Shown: positions 46,400 through 57,472 of the stretch, piece by piece
Layout of the letters: every line of letters begins with the position of its first letter
How positions within the stretch are numbered: the stretch's first letter is position 1
Made by a program: the position numbers and the translations under genes
NCBI GenBank assembly: GCA_028554755.1
Contig: JAPTOF010000029.1
Location: 1,674,001 to 1,738,000 of the forward strand
Origin: Cordia subcordata
Taxonomy: Eukaryota > Streptophyta > Magnoliopsida > Boraginales > Cordiaceae
Reading direction: 5' to 3'
Length of the DNA stretch: 64,000 nucleotides
Notes under the pieces: model-generated
What the model was told of the DNA's origin: nothing
What the model saw: the letters and a program-made list of their open reading frames with translations, nothing else
Database searches by the model: none

Positions 46400-47220
46400 A
46401 TGCAAATACGGATAATGCTCTGGATGTCAATGATTTCTCGGAAGGAAGCATTGGTAAGAAACGGAAAAGAGAAGGGAAGTTGAGATCCAGAGTTTGGCAA
46501 CATTTTACTAAGCTCATCAAGGAGGATGGAACCTGTGAAAAGTGTAAGTGTAATCACTGCAATAAGCTATTTACTTGTTCAAGCAGAAGTGGGACAACGC
46601 ACTTGCTCCGCCATATAACAGATGGGATATGTCCTGCCAATAACAAAGAGAAGAAGGATAAGTCACAGCCTCTTTACGGTTATATTCACAAAGGTAACAT
46701 CTATCCGTGGAAACTTGATCAAGGGCTGGGCCAAGCTTCCACACAACAATCAACTGATGTCCAGGATGAACTGCTACCAGTGGGTTTAGATTATTATGAT
46801 CGTCAATCAAGTGATGCATTTGAAGATGAATATAGAGGCCAACCATCACCTCCTACAGCCATTAGAATTCATCAACCTGCCCTAAAACCTCGACATAGGG
46901 CAGAGTCATGGATGAATGAGTTGAGGGCTTGTGTAGGCAAACTTGTTGATCTGACAAATGAAAGGGTTTCAAAGGATAATTTACTGAAGCTTCATGAGGC
47001 TGTTAGTGCTCCGGATTACTCGTTAGCTGCTGCTGTAAAGTGTTTGAATGAAATGGAGGATATTCCACAATCAAGTGAAATGTATCTAGATGCTTTTGAG
47101 ATTATTAAGGATGCAAGTGATAGAGAGTGTTTCATTTGTTTGAGCCCAGAACCGCGTAGGAGATGGCTGCAAAGGATGTTGCATCGATGTTTCCCTTCCC
47201 GCTATAGTTTTGATGTTTAA
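46400..47220 (+). CDS. BED zinc-finger protein, exon 2
   Basis: Acceptor AG at 46398-46399, stop TAA at 47218-47220. Basic stretch KKRKREGKLRSR (likely nuclear localisation), then a BED-type zinc finger: 'VWQHF', C-X2-C in 'CNHC', and paired His in 'THLLRHI', about residues 55-105. BED fingers bind DNA and occur in hAT transposases and domesticated relatives. No hAT transposase core or dimerisation domain follows. The C-terminal part (about residues 205-290, 'LNEMEDIPQSSEMYLDAFEIIKD ... RRRWLQRML') resembles the C-terminus of plant Myb/SANT-like (LIMYB-type) proteins. Probable nuclear DNA-binding protein of unknown target. It is the only intact gene in the window, with no stops or frameshifts over 305 codons. 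An 'aatataaag' string about 125 bp downstream may serve polyadenylation. Confidence 0.82.
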
Positions 47221-49248
47221 TGCGCTTTGTTAGTGGAATAACCATGAGGATATGGTGATCTTTGATCATTTTAGCAGAAGAGAGCATGAATCGGACATTG
47301 CGAACAGATCTTGTTTTAGCTGCCAAATGTTGCACCCTTATCTTGTAATATAAAGAAGAGAAAAGTGTACTATATTGTCTATGTTCTTCTTTGGGTTATA
47401 ACTGGGGTTCTTCAGACAGCCAAATTCTGGGAAGTAGCAAATGTTGAAGCAATTTTTTGGAAAGAAAATGATTTCTTTTCGATGTTGACATGCTGTGAGC
47501 GTAATTTATCAATTGTGAACTATTTGTGTAGTTACAATGAAATGATATTAAGTTTACAATTATTGAATCCTACTCGTAATTATGAGAAGATCTTCGCCCT
47601 TTTCAAAGTTAACATAAACACACCTTGTTAGAAAGTCATGTGTGAGCAGACCCTTTCTCCACACATGGGAAGAAAAATAGCAAAACTTACTAATATATAA
47701 GTGACCCGTGTGATGTACGAATTCAGTAATTGAATTTGTATAACATAATAGAAATAATATAGTTGCGATAAAGCAAAAAATTTATTTATTAGATATGACA
47801 TATGAATTTTATTGTGTATTCAAAATTTTTCATTAAGATATTATTCTATATTATCATAATTAGGATTTGAAAGTAGTACTAATTTACAAACTGATGAACC
47901 TAACTATAGTTAATTTGTCTAATTGTTTATTACAACTGGTACTTTTGTTTCTGTGCCCTACTTAGGTTTATTTTTCTAATAGTGGATGTTATATTTAGTT
48001 GAGTTTTTTTTTTTTTTTTTTTATAATGATGAAGAATTTAGTCATGTGTATCCTATTTGCACAAGTAATAGTAGATGCAAATTTAAACAGGTCTAATCTT
48101 TTTTAATAGCAAACATTAAATTTATTAGGTTTAATTTTTTTAGAATTCACAAATGAATATTATTATAAGCATTGATTGATTAGCAATATATATACTATAT
48201 TATATAGAAGAACCCTTTATAATATAATAATAACAAGTGTCACATAAATAACATTCTTAAAATTCTTTTGCATGTGGCTCTCTTACATTACAATGATATT
48301 AATGGCTATATTTGGTGAATAAATTATTTTATTTTATTTTAATAAGATTTACATTGATTTACTACTTTATTTTAATATTTACATATTATACCCGAGAATT
48401 CTGACATGCAATCTGGATTGATTGCAGATATTTATGGTAAGTCTACAATTTGGTTGTTATCAAATCGTTACCTATTTTAATTGTTTTCTATTACTATAAT
48501 TGAATTATTGCAATTTACTTAATATATCATTATCATATAATGCTATTTGTGGTAATTTGAGTTTTGATTAATATCGACAAATTGCCTTTTATTCGTATGT
48601 TTGTTATATTCAAATCCTATATTCTATAGTATATATATTTTTTAAGTGAAACTTTCACGCGCATACGCCATTATACACTATAGATCTTTCGACTTTTTAA
48701 TTTTATTTTGTCCCTTCGGTTAATTGTCTACTTTTGAAACTTTAGTATTGTATCTATCCTTTCTTCCAGAATAATCTTTTTATTGCAAAATTAGTAGCAG
48801 GTATTTCTTGATTTCTAGATAGTTTGATATCCAGGTACTCATCTCATCTTAATGTCATTTTCTTTTTGTCTTTTATAATTTATTTATATTTTTTATGTGT
48901 GTTCTTATCTATAAAACTATTAGTCTTCTTATCCATTAATAACAATAATTTTTCTTATGAAATATCTACAGTAATTGAATAGTATACTTAAATTCAGAAA
49001 GTTAAAAAAAAGAAAACGAAGGTTTTCATTTGAAAAAAGAAAAAACGATCTACATTTATTTAAATTTAACTCATTTGTATAGGTAAAACTATTACTGAAT
49101 TAGGACAGTTATTATTAAAACAGAAACATAAATTCTATTTTCTATATGAATCCACGTTTATTTAATTATTAAAATATAATTTGATAGCAATATTAAGATT
49201 AATATAGAAAAAATCTCTATTTTTCAGAAAAATTAATCATATATTTTG
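47221..49248. other. 3' flank and AT-rich intergenic DNA
   Basis: About 2 kb with no supported ORF. Poly-T at about 48007-48022. From about 48185 the string 'atatatactatattatatagaag' resembles the AT-rich 5' end of many plant Helitrons. 48190-49279 may therefore be the body of the Helitron-like element whose 3' end is listed next. Confidence 0.45.
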
Positions 49249-49279
49249 CAACCCGCGTGTAGCACGGGTGTTACTCTAA
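49249..49279 (+). mobile_element. Helitron-like 3' terminus
   Basis: A GC-rich imperfect hairpin (acccgcgtgtagcacgggt, 49251-49269) in AT-rich DNA is followed after a few bases by CTAA and then T (49276-49280). This fits the Helitron 3' rule: hairpin, short spacer, CTRR, insertion before T. No Rep/helicase gene is seen, so it would be non-autonomous. The 5' end is not defined. Confidence 0.45.
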
Positions 49280-52013
49280 TATATATATATTATACTATAT
49301 ATATAATAATGACCATTACACCATATCACACCACATGTCCTCTCCTCCGCATTCCACGTGTCCTCTCAATTTAAGCCTTATTTCCATCTTTGTTTTCATT
49401 TTATTTTTATTTTGTTTTTGCCTTTAATTTTTCGTTCAAATCAACACTAGATGAGTCCACATGTCTTAACCCCCAACGCTTTACATTGAATAACCCTAAC
49501 CTGTCCTCACCTCCTTCATTATCATCACACCTTCTGGCTGCACTCCCAAAGTAATCGTTTCTACCCCCAACAATTGTTCTCCCATGGCAAAACTCAATTC
49601 CTGTTATGGCTTTTCTGGTGTCGTTTTATTTCTCGATTATCGAAATTTGTTGTTTACTGATATAATGCATACACACACAGACACATATCTTCACGTTCTG
49701 TATATATTCATCTCGATGTTTATGTGGTGTTTATCTGTATGTATTTTACGCGATTGGTTTAGTTTTGTTCCCTATTTCTCTCTTTTGCTCTATCTAGCTT
49801 CTCATTCTTCATGAAGGTACGTTTGAATCTTTCTGATATTGATTATATTTGCTTCTCATTCTTCGAATCTTTTTTATTAATTAATCGAGCCGTATTTCTT
49901 CATACGTATTATGCAATTGGTTTAATTTTGTTCAATGTTTCTATTTTTTGATTGTTCTTGCTTCTTATTCTTCATATCTATTCATATTTCGTTTGTCATG
50001 GGTTATCTATCTTAAATTTAGATTTTGATGTTATTATTCAGATCTGGTATTATTTATTTTATTGTTTGATTACTGAAGTCTAATTTTTCATTCATCTGCT
50101 TTTTTAATTAGTTTGTATGATTTTTCTTAATATTTTCCATATATATTTATAATTTTTTATAATCTCCTTCCCAGGTTATGAAATTTTTCTCATATAATGG
50201 GTACATTATGGTATATTTTTTTAATTCCTATTTTCTTTGATTGCTTTTTGCGTAGAATAGTTATATTTAATTTAAAATGTTTTCCTCTTCTATGGTGGTG
50301 TATTGTTATGTGCTTATTTTCCTTCTCCTTATTAATCATCCCTCATCCCAATTACACGCAATTTTGATCAGTTGTTCTATTATCTAATCTATGGCACCTC
50401 CTATTCCTTCATGTTTTTTGTGATTATTTGTGTTGATTACTGTTTTCAAGGATTATACCTATTGATTCTATTACCTGATCTATGGTTCCCGTTTGAGGTA
50501 TTAGGACTAAATAACTAGAATAGTAGAATGTACTTCGCTGTGTAGAGTTTGTGTTTGTTTTGGCAAGTCGGGAGTACGTGTTGCATATGAAATACATTGT
50601 TCAGCAAATAACTTTCTTGACATGTAAATAAGTGAAATTAGAAAATTGTACCTTCTTGCTGTAAAGTGTCTTGCTCTAAATACGGAGTCTATTCAATTTA
50701 AAAGAATGCCTTGTAGTAACTGATGCTCTATCTCCTTAGACACTTTTTCTAATATCAATTTATTATAAGCTATTCTGGAATAATCTATTTGCATATGAAA
50801 TTTACCCAAATCACATCTAGCTCAAGGCAGGGAAAAATTTTCAAAGGAATTGATTGTATCTAACTAATTTATAGTTGATTTTTTATGAATGCAATAGATG
50901 TTTAATTTCTTATTATATTCTTATTAATCATCTTATTTCTCCTTGATTATTTATTATTTATGAATTGCCTGCCCATTATATTTATTATTTTGGTTCGATT
51001 TGGTTTGCACTAACCACCACCAAATATCCTTTGTAAGTTTGCAATTTTCACCATGAAAGAAGCTCGAAAATGAGGCAGCAGATAGAAAAAGTAAAAAAAA
51101 AAAAAAAAAGGATGGGATTTTCATGAAGGATGGTTGCCCCCTCTTTGCACATGCCCGTGATTTCCTTTCAACCAACTGCTGTTCAAAAGATACAAACACA
51201 CAAACTTATATTTTGTTTGTTTATGATTTTTTCTCTGATTTATATAGAGGCTGTGATGATATTTAAGCTATCAAATTGAGTTGGGTGAAGGGACAACCCG
51301 TATCTTGGTAGGGCAACCCTATTTGTGGTTTGTAGCCATGGCTAGTCTTGGACTCTTGCCCAAACCCTTACAGATCTGAGCCTCAACCATATTTTTTTTC
51401 TTCTTTTTAAATCTTTTGGTTTTTAATTTTTTTTTTTGGCTTCTTTTGTGTATTTTTGAACTTTAGACTTCATACTAACATTTGGGATGATTTTAGATAT
51501 ATATTTAATTATTTATTGTGGTGTTGTGCCTTTTCTTTTTCCTTTCTTTCGTTTTTTTAATAGCACCTTTCTGATATTTTTGTTTTTTTATTTTTCATTT
51601 TATTCTTGGTCTAAACTTTTTCCATATTTTCTTTTGAGTTTTTTTTTTGTTTTTATATTGTGGAAAATATAAAATCATATATGTATCCAAATATTTCATC
51701 CCATATATGTGCATCAAACCTTTAAAGAGTAAGTTCTCAAGTACAAGAATTTGTATATAATTATTATATGTTGACGTTACTCTTCTTTTTTAAACCTTCA
51801 AAAGATGGGCAAACTGTTAGGCTTACTATTAACTTTGATGTATTCTTTGTGAGCAATAATCAGTATGTTGCCTTTGGTTCTATTGTCTCTAACAGCAATG
51901 TAGATATTATTGATTGATTTCTTTGCAGGCACCTGCTTTACTTCAGTCTCACCAAATAATGGAGAATTGTTATGATCGATAGATCGGTTTGGGGATTGAA
52001 TTTAAAGAAGTTT
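49280..52013. other. AT-rich intergenic region, possible degraded gene fragment
   Basis: A pyrimidine-rich, leader-like stretch precedes an ATG at 49584, and an acceptor-like 'tttctttgcag' lies at about 51920-51930 before a short open stretch. The frames between them are short and hydrophobic (T-rich) and match nothing I know. A captured or non-coding transcript is possible but not shown. Confidence 0.4.
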
Positions 52014-52490
52014 CCTCTATTGTTGGTCGAAAGAAAACAAGTTTAATTGGTTGATCGATAATATTATATTATACATGAGATCAAAAGCTTCTTATAGTAC
52101 CATCTCATTCCAAGATGGCCCTGATAAAAAGAAAGCCTATTGTGTAATCACTATCTTGCTAAGCAATGTAGAGTAGATTAACTTTACATAGATTAGAGAA
52201 GCACTGTCCCTAATAGGTTGAAATTGACTGTAATGGCAAATAATTCCTGTATAAGGGTTGTTGATTAATGGGTTGTTTTTTGTTTTTTTTATATAATGTA
52301 AATTACTCTATTGTTGGTCAAAAGAAAATAAGTTTAATTGCCGAATTGATAATATTATATTGTACATGAGATCAAAAGCTTCTTATAATACCCTCTCATT
52401 CCAAGATTAGAAGAGCATTGGGGGTTGATTGATGTGTTTTTTTTTTTGTTTTTTAATATAATGTAAATTACTCTATCTTGCCACAAGAAG
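52014..52490. repeat. Local direct duplications
   Basis: 52014-52115 and 52309-52411 are diverged direct copies ('ctattgttggtc.aaagaaaa.aagttt', 'gataatattatatt.tacatgagatcaaaagcttcttat'). A poly-T plus 'atataatgtaaattactct' unit is repeated at about 52271-52310 and 52434-52473. No coding content. Confidence 0.8.
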
Positions 52491-53054
52491 AAAAAGGAAA
52501 TGCTATGAGTACTACTTTTTGGATTCTTTTCTTTTGGTTTGGAAATTTGGAACTCAAATAATATTGTAGGTTCTCTTTTTAAAAGAAAAAACATTATTCA
52601 TTATTGTCTTATAGTACCTTTGTTTCAATTTTATGTTTGTCTTTTGGATTTTACTAAGTTGAATCGGATTATCATGTTTTATGTATATGTATATATATAT
52701 GATGTTAATTTCAAGGAGATGAAACATATATAAATTAAAAATGCAATTGTAGAATTAAATTTATTAAAAGGGAATTATTAGATATATGGAATGTTTTATT
52801 ATATTCAGGATGGTCCCATCAAATATTTAAACATCTTTTTGGATAATTATTGTTGCATATGCTTTAAAAAATTCTATTGAAAATACAAGACAATAATATA
52901 TATGTATAATTTACATTTAACAACAATGTTAGGTCTAAACTTTAATTATATTAATCGTATAAGTTACTTATTTATTTTCAGCTCATAATTTTTTATCTTC
53001 TTTAAAAATAATTATCTTCTTTAATAATTATGATAACTCTGTGCATTGTACAGG

Positions 53055-53104
<50 letters not shown>

Positions 53105-53886
53105 CCCGAGGTGATCGTAATTTTCAAATAATAGAATCTTTTAAAAATAATATAATACAAATTTGGTTTTAACTTAAATAGAATGGAGGATAAAATAGTC
53201 AATTTGGGTGAAAAATGGTGAATGCGAAAATAGCAAATATTTTACATGTTTTCAGAAAAGAATATTTGATAATTATGGCATAAAAGATTTCTGAAAATAT
53301 ATTTTCAGAAAAGAGTATTTAATAAGATTTCCAAAGTAAAATGTTTTACCAATATGTAAATTTCCAATGTAGTGGTTGGGTAAATATGCTTTTAGACTAA
53401 AATATTAAAAGAAATAAAATTTTCAAAGATAAAGTCAGTCATATTTATCACTATGCATGCATAATATCTAAATTAACGCTCCAGTAATAGCTCAGAATTT
53501 TACATCACATAAAGAGCAAATAAGGTATTTACCTTTTAATATATTTAGTAATAAAGTCATCAACAGAAAAATACACGCATCAACCATACAGGCATAGTGC
53601 CTCAGCCACATGGCAATCAACAGAGATGAATACATTAGCCAAAAAGATGCAAGATCTTGGGCAAGAAAATGAAAAATTTCATGGTTATTACTTTATATAT
53701 TAGTATAGATATTTACTTGAATGTGGTGAACCTCATAGCCTTAGTGCAAGTAAAGAAACGCCTTCTTGTGCTAAGTAGACCAAAAAAATTAAAAAGAATA
53801 AAAACTAATGTTAACCAAGTAAATTTTACATTAAATTTAATACAGTGTCTTTTAAATTTGTTAATTGAAATTAACTTTCACATTCA
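52491..53886. other. AT-rich intergenic DNA
   Basis: No gene. Contains a (TA)n microsatellite of about 45 bp at 53056-53100 and scattered A/T runs. Confidence 0.6.
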
Positions 53887-53889
53887 ATA

Positions 53890-53932
<43 letters not shown>

Positions 53933-53999
53933 AAATTCCAAACATGTTACTCACTATTGTTTTTTTCCCCTTTCCTTCTTTTCGAAGTGCTCAGTATTG

Positions 54000-54037
<38 letters not shown>

Positions 54038-54106
54038 AAATTCCAAACATGTTACTCACTATTGTTTTTTTCCTCTTTCCTTCTTTTCGAAGTGCTCAGT
54101 ATTGTC
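53887..54106. repeat. (TA)n-anchored tandem duplication, about 110 bp x2
   Basis: Each unit is a TA tract followed by 'attgaaattccaaacatg' and ending 'gtgctcagtattgtc'. Units are about 53887-54000 and 54001-54106, with one base different outside the TA tract. The Ile-Tyr repeat frame over it is an artefact. Confidence 0.92.
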
Positions 54107-55418
54107 TAAGTGTTTTCCTCCCATATAATATAGACATAAGATGCTACTTAGAGATTCTACGATTTCTTTGTAACTTATATAAAAAAATATATTTTAAATA
54201 ATATTTATCTAACATCTAGGTCGCCTGCTAGTCAAATTCAAAAGTATTTTATCATTAGAAATTAGCTTTTGGTGAAAGTGCATAGACTATGGTCAAAGTT
54301 ATCTCAATATTTATACTTACTCTTTTGTAACTTAAGCATTATTTTGATTATCTTTTGGTCGCTTTCGTTCCCCAAAAACCAAAAAGGACTCCGCATGTCT
54401 AGCTTATTAATAACACAAAATTTCAAAAAAATTAAATAATTTCAAACTAAACAGAATCTGTAATTTTCTCCCAAAAAAAGATAAAGAAAAACAAAAATTT
54501 CAGATACTTACTACCTAAATATTAAATCTTAAGAAAATGAGCATCTAACAGAAACAATAATTTATTTCCCAAAAAAAATTAGAAACCCCAAAAAGTTCCC
54601 ATGTTTTCTACCTACATAGAACCAACTTAGCTAAAGGTGGTCAAATAGGCATGGCAACAATTTTGCAATCTCATCTACAATCATCATATGATATTTTATA
54701 AGAAACAAATCCCACAATCTATCAGTTGTCATTAGTCATCAAGTAAAATAACAATGAAATGCACACAACTTTTGTGTCTCTTGCATATGATTTCAAACAT
54801 GCCGTGAAAGCATAGAATATTGAATACCCTAAGAGGGCCAGCAGTTACGAAGACTCTAACCCCAATAAAAGTTTGTAAAATTGGCTGGTTTGAAAATGCT
54901 TTGGCAAAGTCTTCATTGAGCAGATAATTCTGGTGGCATCGTGGAACGGTTTACAGTTGAATGTGAGGAACCAAGCGCAATTTGAAATGTCTAGCAATAA
55001 TGTAAACAAACTGAATGCTTTCTTACCTGGAAATAGTCACTCCTTAGGATAGAACTTATTCATGTATTCAAATTCTAGCCCCTTAAAGGTTTCCTCCTTT
55101 TGGCTGCAACATATTCAGTAAGTGGTACTTTGCCAACTTGACATTAGACACACAATTAATTAATTGAAGCTACCAAAAGATTAAATTGTGTTTGAGAGAG
55201 ATCTATGCTCTGGTCAGCTCCTTCGGCAAATATTTTGATAAAAGAAAAGAGTATTTTATTTTTCAAATGATTCAAATATTCCAAATTCCAATATGATCAA
55301 ATGCCAAGAAGGCTATACATCTGTGGTAGAATTTTGACATCCAAGACAACTGCACGAGAAGTTGAGAAGTATAAAAGTAGGAGTAGCCTTGAATGGAAAT
55401 TAATAGCATGGTTATTGA
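54107..55418. other. Intergenic DNA before element E
   Basis: 1.3 kb of AT-rich sequence with no supported ORF, repeat or RNA gene. Confidence 0.6.
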
Positions 55419-56298
55419 TGTGGGTAAAGATATCCTCCTCACGCCAGTAATGATTCGAGTTACCTTGTATGCAAGCTGGTTACGATGGAGGTGGACGCGT
55501 TAGCCAAGGGTCAACCTTTGCCTATGTGTTGGTTACGTAAGCCTCCTCTAATCTAGGCTTGTGGAAGGGTAAGCCTTTTGCGCCTGGTCGTCTGACGCAT
55601 AAGCCTCCCTTGTTCCAAGTAGGTGGAAGGGTAAGCCTTGTGCACTTGGTCACTTGATGCATAAGCCTTTCCCTACAAAGCAAAGACGAAGTAGGGCTTT
55701 CCCCCTGTTGTACCTCCGACGATCAAGTTAGTCATTGAGATTCATGGATGTATGAATAAATGTTTAAATGCGATATGAACATGCACAAGACAAGTGGAGA
55801 GAATTTCAGTCCTTGCTTACTTGCTTTGCTTGAGTTATGGCCTGGTATTTATAGATATCGTGGCTCAACACTCGAAATTTACCTGAAGTAGGATGCTGAT
55901 TGGACCTGCCTTGCTAGTTGATGTGACATGTATTGTTAATTAGGGAAAAGAACACGTGCCCCTTCATGAGTTTGGCCTAGGCATACCCTAAGGGTAAGGG
56001 TATGCCTCCCCAACACCTCCCGACTTACGCGTGTGCTTGGGGTCCGCCTATGTACATGTTCAAGTGCTATTTGAATGCTCACGTCTTTGTCCACCATGTC
56101 ATCTTGAATATGCAAAGAAGCTTACCCGTCATGTGAGGGTAAGCTCGAGAGTTTGGAATGGGGCGGACCTGTACATCAAGGGTCCATCGAAAGTAATACA
56201 AGAGGCAGATCTGTGTGCTAGGGGTCCGCCGGTCGTGCCACTCGAACCCATAAGCCACGTGTCATCATTTTATTGGTCCAAATGGCATGCCCTTATCA
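55419..56298 (-). repeat. 3' LTR of element E
   Basis: About 880 bp. The right end CCTTATCA at 56298 abuts the polypurine tract. The left end (TGTGGG at 55419) is inferred without a second LTR. Contains a TATA-like box (reverse complement of 55846-55854) and 'gactaacttgatcgtcggag' on the minus strand (about 55717-55737), a string typical of the R region of such LTRs. Repeats of 'gtggaagggtaagcc' occur at 55560-55640. Confidence 0.7.
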
Positions 56299-56316
56299 AT
56301 TGCCCCCTTTTGATTT
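56299..56316 (-). other. Polypurine tract of element E
   Basis: The reverse complement is rich in A/G (ATCAAAAGGGGGCAAT) and directly precedes the LTR start TGATAAGG. Confidence 0.75.
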
Positions 56317-57472
56317 TTGTTCGATACTTGCTTATCATGTAAAGGCCAAAAATCTACCGAAAATAGCATACTACTTTCTTTTATTGGAATCGTTCCGGAA
56401 CGTATTGCTTCTTTCTACTAACAGATGCATCGCTTCCCGCGCGGGTTGGTCAATAAATAGGTCACCTCGTCACCTTGTTTTCTCTCATTTCATCTTCACA
56501 ACTTTGCCAATTGCTCTCTAAGGTTGTGCATCTTGCTCCTGTAAGAGTTAACACCCAATACATCCATTCAAGGTAAGAACATGAAAGGAATTCACATCAC
56601 CCACCATTCTTAATTTGCCGATGGATGCGTGGACATTGGGCCCACCTAGCGAGCACCTAGCGGATGTATGGAGTCAGGTGGCCATCTTCAAGATAGGTGG
56701 CGGCCGCGTATCATGGAACCCATCTTCTTCTCGAGCTACACGGCACCGACTTTGTCTATCTTTCACGTGCACCAGGCAGATGTGTCACATGAGGGGCCAC
56801 CCCCTTTGGCCGATGGTGCGCCCCTATCTTACGCGCTCTAGGCGAATGCGCCTTGTAAGGGTCCGCCTAGTCCCCTTTGATCGTTAGCTTCGTCTCTTCT
56901 AAATGCGCACCAAACGGACGCGTAATCAGAGGAACCATCCCATTGGCCGAGGGTCCGCCAGTTTGTTCGTGCGCTTCAGGTGGATGTGCTTTGTAAGGGT
57001 CCACCTAGTCCCCTTTGATCGTTAGCTTCCAGCCCACGCTCTTTTTTACGTGTTCTAGGCGGGTGTATTGTACGAGGGTCTGTCCCTCCTTTGAGCTTCC
57101 TTCACCGGTGTCCCCTCCCTGGAGAGCACTATGATGAGTGATGGCTTATGCGAAGCTTTTCTATAACGAATGCTTCATTCCACGGCGGGCACGGGGACGG
57201 AGGGACCGTGTGCTATGCATATTATTATCCTTAGCATCCGCCCCCTGTCTCTTTAGCTACCATCCACGCATGCGTATTTTCTTTCTTTTCACAACCATGT
57301 TTTGTACTTCCTTGTCGTAATTTTTCTAACATGTACGCGTCCGCTTCTCTTGACAGGTTCGTTGTGGCTTGACTTTTCCCTTACACTATTCAAAGGTACT
57401 GCTCTTCTTTCTGTTGTTATCATCCAAGGTACTCTCGTTTTTGCTTGGCCATTCAACTATCCATCTCCACCA
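56317..57472 (+). promoter_or_regulatory. Putative plus-strand promoter and leader of the antisense ORF, with internal repeats
   Basis: A TATA-like AATAAATAG lies at about 56450-56458, followed by a pyrimidine-rich leader. Two copies of 'aagggtccrcctagtcccctttgatcgttagcttc' (about 56857 and 56995, 138 bp apart) share 'ggtccgcc' words with the LTR. No protein of recognisable family is encoded before about 57473. The promoter role is inferred from the position upstream of the intron-bearing plus-strand ORF. Confidence 0.35.

Noticed and set aside
49584..49814. 76-aa frame beginning MAKLNSCYGFSG as a host gene
   Set aside because: After about 15 residues it becomes T-rich, hydrophobic, intron-like translation. 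No splice-consistent continuation could be established.
53657..54109. 150-aa frame with Ile-Tyr repeats
   Set aside because: Produced by (TA)n tracts in the tandem duplication. No protein domain.
56317..57300. Several plus-strand ORFs of 60-103 aa between E's LTR and the antisense ORF
   Set aside because: They overlap LTR-related repeats, have no domain, and change frame at each repeat. Treated as leader.
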